Assembly (NCBI GenBank): GCA_018713215.1
Contig: DVFO01000019.1
Location: 1 to 18,954 of the forward strand
Source of the DNA: Enterenecus faecium
Lineage (GTDB): Bacteria > Bacillota > Clostridia > Oscillospirales > Oscillospiraceae
Direction of reading: 5' to 3'
Length of the DNA stretch: 18,954 nt
This document shows positions 14,503 through 18,954 of the stretch, one piece after another. The stretch's first letter is position 1. Each line of letters opens with the position of its first letter. The notes under the pieces were generated by a model. It saw only the letters and a list, made by a program, of their open reading frames with translations. It made no database searches and was not told the origin of the DNA. The position numbers and the translations under genes were made by a program.

Positions 14503-15072
14503 TCAACAAAACTCGATGCCTTTGGAGCTCATGGCCTTGATGCGGGCCAGAGACTCCACCCGCACCCCCATGGAGCGGATGAGATCGCCGCCGGGCTGGA
14601 AGGCCTTCTCTACCGCAATGCCAGCGCCCACCAGGGTGGCGCCGGAATCCCGCACCAGCTTGATGAGGCCCTGGAGGGCCGCGCCGTTGGCCAAAAAGTC
14701 GTCGATGAGGAGCACCCGGTCCCCGGGGCCCAGGAACTTCTTGGACACGATGATGTCATACACCCGGCCATGGGTGAAGGACTCCACCTGGGCGGAGTAC
14801 ACCTCCCCGGCGATGTTCTTGGTTTTATTCTTCTTGGCAAAGAGCACGGGAACGCCAAACTGCTGGGCCACCACACAGGCAATGCCAATGCCGGAGGCCT
14901 CGATGGTGAGGATTTTCGTCACGTGGTCGTCGGCAAACAGCCGTGCCCACTCCTTGCCCATCTCCGCAAAGAGTCCCACGTCCATCTGGTGGTTGAGGAA
15001 GCTGTCCACCTTTAATACGTCTTCGCCCTCCATGACCCCGTCTTCCAGAATGCGCTGTTCCAACCGTTTCAC
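14503..15072 (-). CDS. xpt: Xanthine phosphoribosyltransferase
   Basis: Converts xanthine and PRPP to XMP in purine salvage, in the cytosol. The 189-aa length matches the family. DVLKVDSFLNHQMD is the characteristic Xpt N-terminal motif; TKILTIEASGIGIA is the next conserved strand; the PRPP-binding loop is VLLIDDFLANGAA with Asp124-Asp125 and Gly130; VEKAFQPGGD and RVESLARI close the domain. Start taken as GTG 15072, with AGAGGAGCG about nine bases upstream, because MKRLEQRILEDGV is the normal N-terminus; the frame extends 39 codons further upstream without family similarity. It is upstream of, and co-oriented with, the nucleoside importer, suggesting a shared purine-salvage role. Confidence 0.93.
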   Translation of the reverse strand: MKRLEQRILEDGVMEGEDVLKVDSFLNHQMDVGLFAEMGKEWARLFADDHVTKILTIEASGIGIACVVAQQFGVPVLFAKKNKTKNIAGEVYSAQVESFTHGRVYDIIVSKKFLGPGDRVLLIDDFLANGAALQGLIKLVRDSGATLVGAGIAVEKAFQPGGDLIRSMGVRVESLARIKAMSSKGIEFC

Positions 15073-15102
15073 CGCTCTTCGCTCCTCTCTCTTCTCTTGT
15101 CC

Positions 15103-15116
15103 ATTTCCCGGGATTT
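15103..15116. promoter_or_regulatory. Noc-binding-site-like sequence 1
   Basis: ATTTCCCGGGATTT matches the Bacillus Noc consensus ATTTCCCGGGAAAT at 12 of 14 positions. It lies in the xpt leader, about 1.2 kb from noc. Pattern match only. Confidence 0.3.
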
Positions 15117-15194
15117 CACCCCGGAACAAACATAAGATACCTGATATTTTAACAAAAAAACTTCCGCTGTTCCATTCTATTTTTTGCACATATC

Positions 15195-15227
15195 TTGCTT
15201 GTTGTCAAGTGTTATTTCTGGTACAAT
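15195..15227 (+). promoter_or_regulatory. Probable promoter of the YitT-family gene (extended -10)
   Basis: TGGTACAAT (15219-15227) is an extended -10 element. TTGTCA at 15202-15207 is too close (14 bases) and TTGCTT at 15195-15200 is slightly too far to be a good -35, so the extended -10 probably carries the promoter. On the opposite strand the same site reads TTGACA, which could serve xpt. Confidence 0.45.
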
Positions 15228-15314
15228 ATTTACACTTTAGAAGGGTAATCAACAAATTGTAGAAAAGGTCCCAAATTCGCCCAATGATATGAGAGAGAAA
15301 GGGGTACGAAGCCG

Positions 15315-16166
15315 ATGAAAGTGAAACAATTCCTGACCGAATATGCCCTGCTCACCCTGGGCACCGCCCTGGTGGCCATGGGCACCTACTTCTTCAAGTT
15401 TCCCAATCACTTTTCCACCGGAGGTGTGACGGGCATCGCCGTCATTCTCTCCTCCATCTTCCCCTCCATCAGCTCCTCCCTGTTCGCCTCGGTCATCAAC
15501 GTGGCCTTCCTCCTGCTGGGCTTCGGGGTGCTCAACCGGGGCTTCGGCGTGCGCACCGTGTACTGCTCCCTTCTCTTCTCCGGCATGCTGGCTGGGCTGG
15601 AGTGGCTGGTGCCTCTGTCCGGCCCCCTCACCGATGAGAAGCTGCTGGAGCTGTTCTTCGGCGTCATCCTCCCCGCCCTGGGCTCCGCCATCCTCTTCAA
15701 CACCCAGGGCTCCACCGGCGGCACCGATATCCTGGCCATGATACTGAAAAAATTTACCAGCTTGGACATCGGCATGGCCCTGCTCTATGTGGACGTACTG
15801 ATCGCCGGGTCCACCCTCATTTTGATTGACATTGAGACGGGCCTCTTCTCTCTGCTGGGCCTGGTGTTGAAGTCCGTGTTGGTGGACTCGGTGATTGAGT
15901 CTCTCAACCGGAAGAAGAGCTTCATTCTGGTGACCTCCTGCCCGGAAGAGGTGTGCGACTTCATCACCCACACCCTCCACCGCTCCGCCACCTTCTGGAA
16001 GGGGGAGGGCGCCTACTCCCATCAGGACAAGTGGGTGGTGCTCACCGCCCTGTCCCGGGCCCAGGCGGTGACTCTGCGCCGCCACCTGAAGAGTGTGGAC
16101 CCCCACGCCTTCATGCTCATCACCAACTCCAGCGAGATCTTCGGCAAGGGCTTTATGCGGGTCTAG
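15315..16166 (+). CDS. YitT family membrane protein (DUF161/DUF2179)
   Basis: A 283-aa protein. The N-terminal two thirds has about five or six membrane helices with the YitT-family motifs GTALVAMGTYFFKFPNHFSTGGVTGIA (in parts: FKFPNHFSTGGVTGIA) and LFNTQGSTGGTDILAMIL. The last roughly 80 residues form the soluble DUF2179 domain, here starting SLNRKKSFILVTSCPEEV and containing the family's ATFWKGEGAYS segment (usually G.T...G.G.Y), ending ITNSSEIFGKGF. The molecular role of the family is not established. ATG 15315 follows GAAAGGGG at about 10 bases. It has its own promoter region and a strong terminator, so it is probably a single-gene unit divergent from xpt. Confidence 0.9.
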   Translation: MKVKQFLTEYALLTLGTALVAMGTYFFKFPNHFSTGGVTGIAVILSSIFPSISSSLFASVINVAFLLLGFGVLNRGFGVRTVYCSLLFSGMLAGLEWLVPLSGPLTDEKLLELFFGVILPALGSAILFNTQGSTGGTDILAMILKKFTSLDIGMALLYVDVLIAGSTLILIDIETGLFSLLGLVLKSVLVDSVIESLNRKKSFILVTSCPEEVCDFITHTLHRSATFWKGEGAYSHQDKWVVLTALSRAQAVTLRRHLKSVDPHAFMLITNSSEIFGKGFMRV

Positions 16167-16179
16167 CGTACTGCCTTTC

Positions 16180-16193
16180 ATTTCCCGGGAATG
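16180..16193. promoter_or_regulatory. Noc-binding-site-like sequence 2
   Basis: ATTTCCCGGGAATG shares the full TTCCCGGGAA core with the Noc consensus ATTTCCCGGGAAAT (12 of 14). It lies 138 bases before the noc start codon, so it might serve self-regulation or nucleation of Noc. Confidence 0.4.
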
Positions 16194-16198
16194 TTCGC

Positions 16199-16234
16199 CG
16201 CCGGGCCCTGTTTCGAAAAAAACAGGGCCCGGCG
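16199..16234 (+). terminator. Intrinsic terminator after the YitT-family gene
   Basis: A 15-bp perfect stem, CGCCGGGCCCTGTTT (16199-16213) with its complement (16220-16234), has a 6-base loop. ACAATTTT follows. Confidence 0.85.
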
Positions 16235-16264
16235 ACAATTTTCCCCTTCTTTTGCTCCAATATA

Positions 16265-16273
16265 TGGTAAAAT
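16265..16273 (+). promoter_or_regulatory. Extended -10 promoter of noc
   Basis: TGGTAAAAT is an extended -10 element 58 bases before the noc start codon; no good -35 is present (CCTTCT at the right distance). Confidence 0.5.
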
Positions 16274-16330
16274 GTGGTTATCAAGGCAATGAGATCCTGC
16301 CGGTGAGGCGTTTACAAAGGAGGCCGTATT

Positions 16331-17152
16331 ATGCCGCTGCTGCGAAAGAAGGGGCTGTTTGAGAGCAATCGGGTGGTCTTTCTGCCGGTGGACAGCATCT
16401 CCCCCAATCCCAACCAACCCAGAACCCACTTTTCCCAGGAGGGGCTGGAGGAGCTTGCGGCCAGCATCCGCGCCTGCGGCATTTTGCAGCCCCTGTCGGT
16501 GCGGCGCGGGACGGGCGGCTATGAGCTGGTATCCGGAGAGCGGCGGCTGCGTGCCTCCCGGCTGGCGGGCCTCAGCGAGGTGCCCTGCATCCTGGTCAAT
16601 GTGGACGACGAGAGCTCCTCCCTGCTGGCCCTGGTGGAAAACCTCCAGCGGCGGGACCTGGATTTCGTGGAGGAGGCCTCGGCCCTGGCCCGGCTGATCC
16701 AGACCTACGGACTCTCCCAGGAGGAGGCCGCCAGGCGCGTGGGCAAATCCCAGTCTGCGGTGGCCAACAAGCTGCGGCTGCTCCGTCTGCCCTCCGACGT
16801 GCTGGAGCTGCTCCGGGAGCACGGCTGTACGGAACGGCACGCCCGGGCGCTTCTGAAGCTGGGGGACAACCCCGCGCTTCAGCGCCAGGCCGCCCGCCAT
16901 GTGACGGAGGCGGGGCTCACTGTGGCGCTCACGGAGAAGTATGTGGAGGAACTGCTGGTCCCTCGCCCTGCGGCCAACCGGCGGCCCACCTATATTATTA
17001 AGGATGTCCGTCTCTTTCTCAACACCGTGACCCGGGGGCTGGCCCTCATGCGGGGCGCGGGGGTGGAGGCCGCCTGCGACCGGAGTGAGACGGCGGATTC
17101 CATCCTTCTTACCATCCGCATTCCCAAGCAGGCCCACAACCGCGGGGCTTAG
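16331..17152 (+). CDS. noc: Nucleoid occlusion protein Noc (ParB family)
   Basis: A DNA-binding CTPase that prevents septum formation over the nucleoid. The 273-aa protein has a short basic-hydrophobic N-terminus (MPLLRKKGLF) that could be a membrane-targeting helix as in Bacillus Noc. Then the ParB N-domain: PNPNQPRTHFSQEGLEEL (QPR box), GERR at 69-72, ENLQRRDL at 103-110. A helix-turn-helix follows at about 128-149 (LSQEEAARRVGKSQSAVANK), then ERHARALL and a C-terminal LTIRIPK. QSAVANKLRLLRLP and the final LTIRIPK match Noc better than Spo0J, as does its position before parA-parB. ATG 16331 has AAAGGAGG at ideal distance. The protein is in its own transcription unit, with a strong terminator downstream. 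Confidence 0.9.
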   Translation: MPLLRKKGLFESNRVVFLPVDSISPNPNQPRTHFSQEGLEELAASIRACGILQPLSVRRGTGGYELVSGERRLRASRLAGLSEVPCILVNVDDESSSLLALVENLQRRDLDFVEEASALARLIQTYGLSQEEAARRVGKSQSAVANKLRLLRLPSDVLELLREHGCTERHARALLKLGDNPALQRQAARHVTEAGLTVALTEKYVEELLVPRPAANRRPTYIIKDVRLFLNTVTRGLALMRGAGVEAACDRSETADSILLTIRIPKQAHNRGA

Positions 17153-17160
17153 GTTTTGGG

Positions 17161-17181
17161 GGGCGGTGCACGGTACCGCCC
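17161..17181 (+). terminator. Weak hairpin after noc
   Basis: GGGCGGT (17161-17167) pairs with ACCGCCC (17175-17181), 8 bases after the noc stop; only a mixed T-rich stretch follows, which runs into the first parS site. Confidence 0.4.
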
Positions 17182-17187
17182 TGCTTC

Positions 17188-17203
17188 TGTTTCACGTGAA
17201 ACA
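17188..17203. promoter_or_regulatory. parS: parS site 1
   Basis: TGTTTCACGTGAAACA, an exact match to the bacterial parS palindrome bound by ParB/Spo0J. It sits between noc and parA, as expected near a Firmicutes origin. Confidence 0.95.
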
Positions 17204-17248
17204 ATTCTTCCCCTGTATCCATGCTTTCCCCATTTACCCCTCTCTTCT

Positions 17249-17286
17249 CCCGGGTGCGCCCCCACAGGCGTGCCCGGGCATTTTTT
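17249..17286 (+). terminator. Strong intrinsic terminator of noc
   Basis: A 12-bp stem, CCCGGGTGCGCC (17249-17260) with GGCGTGCCCGGG (17267-17278), includes two G-U pairs and a 6-base loop. CA and six Ts follow. Confidence 0.85.
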
Positions 17287-17333
17287 AAGGTCCACGTGCG
17301 CAAAGGCCCTGTCAGTCTGCCTGCCGCATTTTT

Positions 17334-17367
17334 CGGGATGTTTCACGTGAAACATCCCGCTTTTTTT
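17334..17367 (+). terminator. parS: parS site 2 embedded in a terminator-like palindrome
   Basis: An exact parS (TGTTTCACGTGAAACA, 17339-17354) is extended on both sides by CGGGA/TCCCG into a perfect 26-bp palindrome (17334-17359), followed by C and seven Ts (17361-17367). As DNA it is a ParB loading site. As RNA it would form a 12-bp stem plus U-tract. It lies just upstream of the parA promoter, so termination would only insulate parA from read-through. Confidence 0.9.
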
Positions 17368-17376
17368 CTATTGCCC

Positions 17377-17405
17377 TTGAATTGTACTGCCCAGGGCTTT
17401 ATAAT
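17377..17405 (+). promoter_or_regulatory. Promoter of parA-parB
   Basis: TTGAAT (17377-17382) and a perfect TATAAT (17400-17405) are 17 bases apart, 42 bases before the parA start codon. The -35 begins 22 bases after parS site 2, so spreading ParB could repress this promoter. Confidence 0.75.
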
Positions 17406-17447
17406 GGTATCTGTGTCCGCGTATCCGACGAACAAGGCAGGTGTGCT

Positions 17448-18221
17448 ATGTCAAAGACCATTGCAATTGTGAATCAAAAGGGCGGCGTGGGCAAAACTAC
17501 CACCTGTGTCAACCTGGCCGCAGCCCTCAAAAACCTGGGGGCCCGGGTCCTGGTGTGTGATTTTGACCCCCAGGCCAACACCACCTCCGGCCTGGGTGTG
17601 GACAAGCTGGCCGCCTCCCCCAATATCTACGACGTGCTCATCAGCGGCGCCAGTCCGGCCAAGGCAGTGGTGTCCACCCGCTATGCCGACGTGCTCCCCG
17701 CCCACAAGTCCCTGGCCGGGGCCACGGTGGAGATGATCGGCATGGAGCACCGGGAATACCTTCTCAAGGAGGCCCTGGACCAGATCTCCGAACAGTACGA
17801 CTACATCTTCATTGACTGTCCCCCCTCCCTGGAGCTTCTCACCCTGAACGCCCTGTGCGCCGCCGACACGGTGCTGGTCCCCGTTCAGTGCGAGTACTAC
17901 GCCCTGGAGGGGCTGTCCGACCTGCTGTCCACCGTGCGCATTGTGAAGAAGTCCCTCAACCCCAAAATTGGTATGGAGGGCGTGGTGCTCACCATGTATG
18001 ACGGGCGCACCAACCTCTCCCTCCAGGTGGCCGAAGAGGTCAAGCGGCACTTCCCCGGACAGGTCTACGCCGCGGTTATCCCGCGGAATGTCCGCCTCTC
18101 TGAGGCTCCCAGCCACGGCAAGCCGGTCTCCGACTATGACCCCCTCTCCCGGGGCGCCGAGGCCTATGCCGCCCTGGCCGAGGAATTCATGGCGCACAAC
18201 GCGCTGGCGAAAAAGGAGTGA
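17448..18221 (+). CDS. parA: Chromosome-partitioning ATPase ParA (Soj)
   Basis: A 257-aa Walker-type ATPase that works with ParB-parS in origin segregation and, in Bacillus-like bacteria, regulates DnaA. The deviant Walker A KGGVGKTT is at residues 11-18 (signature Lys11 and Lys16). Then CDFDPQANTTSGLG at 37-50 (Walker A'), FIDCPPSLELLTLNAL (Walker B region), VPVQCEYYALEGLSDL and the C-terminal IPRNVRLSEAPSHGKP (highly typical of chromosomal ParA/Soj). The short N-terminus without an extra DNA-binding domain marks it as the chromosomal rather than plasmid F/P1 type. Start at ATG 17448; the frame extends upstream through the promoter and is not used. Four bases separate its stop from the parB start. 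Confidence 0.96.
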   Translation: MSKTIAIVNQKGGVGKTTTCVNLAAALKNLGARVLVCDFDPQANTTSGLGVDKLAASPNIYDVLISGASPAKAVVSTRYADVLPAHKSLAGATVEMIGMEHREYLLKEALDQISEQYDYIFIDCPPSLELLTLNALCAADTVLVPVQCEYYALEGLSDLLSTVRIVKKSLNPKIGMEGVVLTMYDGRTNLSLQVAEEVKRHFPGQVYAAVIPRNVRLSEAPSHGKPVSDYDPLSRGAEAYAALAEEFMAHNALAKKE

Positions 18222-18225
18222 TCCC

Positions 18226-18762
18226 ATGGCAAATAAAGACCGCGGGCTGGGCAAGGGCCTGGGCGCCCTGCTGGGCGACGTGGCTCTCCAGACCCAGGAG
18301 GGAGGCTCCGTCTCCCTCCCTATCTCACAGGTAGAGCCGGGGCTCAAACAGCCCCGGAAGCGCTTTGACGAGGAGGCCCTTCAGGATCTGGCCGACTCCA
18401 TCCGCATCCACGGGGTCATTCAGCCCCTCACCGTACGGCGGCTCTCCTCAGGCTACTACCAGATCATCGCCGGGGAGCGGCGGTGGCGGGCCGCCAAGCT
18501 GGCGGGCCTTACCGAGGTCCCCGCCGTCATCATTGAGGCCGACGACCGGAAGGTCATGGAGATCGGCCTCATTGAAAACCTCCAGCGTGAAGATTTAAAC
18601 CCCATTGAAGAGGCCGCCGGGTTCAGGTCCTCCCGCTGGAGGTTCTCAATAAGGCCCAGCTCCATGACCTTCCGGTCGTCGGCCTCAATGATGACCGCCG
18701 GGACCTCCGCCAGGCCCGCCGCCTTGGCGGCCCGCCACCGGCGCTCTCCGGCAATGATCTGA
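18226..18762 (+). CDS. parB: Chromosome-partitioning protein ParB (Spo0J), truncated; chimeric tail
   Basis: Binds parS and CTP to form the partition complex. Starts at ATG 18226 after AAGGAG, with the typical DRGLGKGLGALLG N-terminus and a variable linker. Then QPRKRFDEEALQDLADSI, QPLTVRR, GERRWRAAK and ENLQREDLNPIEEA. Genuine ParB sequence stops at about 18622, after the CTP-binding motif; the helix-turn-helix and C-terminal dimerisation parts are absent. From there the frame runs on to 18762 through the antisense of another parB, giving meaningless sequence (RSSRWRF...). Expected length is about 280-300 aa; only about 132 are real. Either an inverted rearrangement or a chimeric join. Co-transcribed with parA. 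Confidence 0.85.
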   Translation: MANKDRGLGKGLGALLGDVALQTQEGGSVSLPISQVEPGLKQPRKRFDEEALQDLADSIRIHGVIQPLTVRRLSSGYYQIIAGERRWRAAKLAGLTEVPAVIIEADDRKVMEIGLIENLQREDLNPIEEAAGFRSSRWRFSIRPSSMTFRSSASMMTAGTSARPAALAARHRRSPAMI

Positions 18763-18954
18763 TAATACCCGGAGCTGAGGCGCCGCACGGTCAGGGGCTG
18801 GATCAGCCCGTGTTCCCGGATGGAATCCGCCAGCTCAGCCAGAGACGCCTCGTCAAAGCGCTTGCGAGGCTGCCCGGAAAAGCTCTCAATCTGCGAAATG
18901 GGCAGGGTAGAGGAGGCGGCGTTGGCGGTATTGTTGTAGTCGTCGCCCAGCAGG
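18267..18954. repeat. Large inverted repeat formed by two diverged parB segments
   Basis: Arms are 18267-18603 and 18618-18954, with a 14-base centre (18604-18617). No gaps are needed in the alignment. Over the 174 bases nearest the centre, 146 agree (about 84%), most changes being synonymous. The right arm reaches the window end, so its full length is unknown. Confidence 0.9.
18618..18954 (-). pseudogene. parB: Second parB fragment, inverted (5' end outside window)
   Basis: Reading the minus strand from the window end gives LLGDDYNNTANAASSTLPI, then QPRKRFDEASLAELADSI, QPLTVRRLSSGYYQIIAGE, RRWRAAKAAGLAEVP and ENLQREDLNP. This is the same ParB region as the plus-strand gene, cut at the same motif, with about 9 changes in 78 residues of the conserved part but a different N-terminal linker. 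After LNP the frame reads into antisense of the first parB (AASSMGFKSS...) and stops at 18456. The pattern of mostly silent changes shows that both copies evolved as functional proteins before being joined. Confidence 0.85.

Noticed and set aside
14231..15200. Purine (guanine) riboswitch upstream of xpt or the BMP gene
   Set aside because: Expected from gene context in Firmicutes, but the conserved core of the aptamer was not found on the minus strand in either leader.
18365..18788. A third independent gene at the window end (plus or minus strand)
   Set aside because: The frames are read-through of two truncated parB segments into each other's antisense and do not form a separate protein.

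Overview
The window reads as chromosomal DNA of a GC-rich, anaerobic, butyrate-forming Firmicute (class Clostridia). An Oscillospiraceae-like gut lineage (Flavonifractor/Intestinimonas/Pseudoflavonifractor type) is my best inference. It rests on a thiolase paired with a Roseburia-type butyryl-CoA:acetate CoA-transferase, a noc-parA-parB locus with perfect Firmicutes-type parS sites, strong Shine-Dalgarno sequences and repeat-rich intergenic DNA. No genome comparison was possible.

Layout. Bases 2-601 hold the 3' end of a parvulin-type prolyl isomerase. Bases 602-4134 hold a butyrate module: a consensus promoter flanked by two Rex-like operators, an oversized thiolase (thl, 526 aa, with an internal tandem duplication), a terminator, an 80-bp dispersed repeat, and but. 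Bases 4135-5092 are non-coding and full of hairpins and repeats. Bases 5093-6296 carry a membrane-anchored cyclophilin and tadA. Bases 6297-7175 are again repeat-rich non-coding DNA. Bases 7176-15072, all on the minus strand, form a purine/nucleoside uptake and salvage block in transcription order: xpt, a BMP-family lipoprotein, an ABC ATPase with two nucleotide-binding domains, two overlapping permeases, and a distal S41 peptidase. Bases 15315-16166 encode a YitT-family membrane protein. Bases 16331-18954 hold the chromosome-segregation locus noc - parS - terminator - parS - parA - parB, which in Firmicutes usually lies near the replication origin.

How the genes work together. Thl condenses acetyl-CoA and But releases butyrate while regenerating acetyl-CoA. 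The crt/hbd/bcd/etf genes of the middle steps are not here. Rex-like sites at thl suggest NADH/NAD+ control. The BMP lipoprotein, ATPase and two permeases form a nucleoside importer, and Xpt salvages xanthine derived from purines. Noc, ParA and ParB with the two parS sites act in origin segregation and nucleoid occlusion.

Two sites deserve most attention. First, thl contains two diverged copies (about 88% identical DNA in the core) of a roughly 107-residue segment. Second, parB is cut after its ENLQREDLNP motif and joined head-to-head to an inverted, about 84% identical parB from the other strand. Both may be real rearrangements, but both also look like assembly or amplification chimeras between related genomes. 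I found no phage, CRISPR, defence or biosynthetic system, and no tRNA or rRNA gene. I do not claim a new system; the main novelty candidates are the duplicated thiolase, the parS-terminator and the repeat families.
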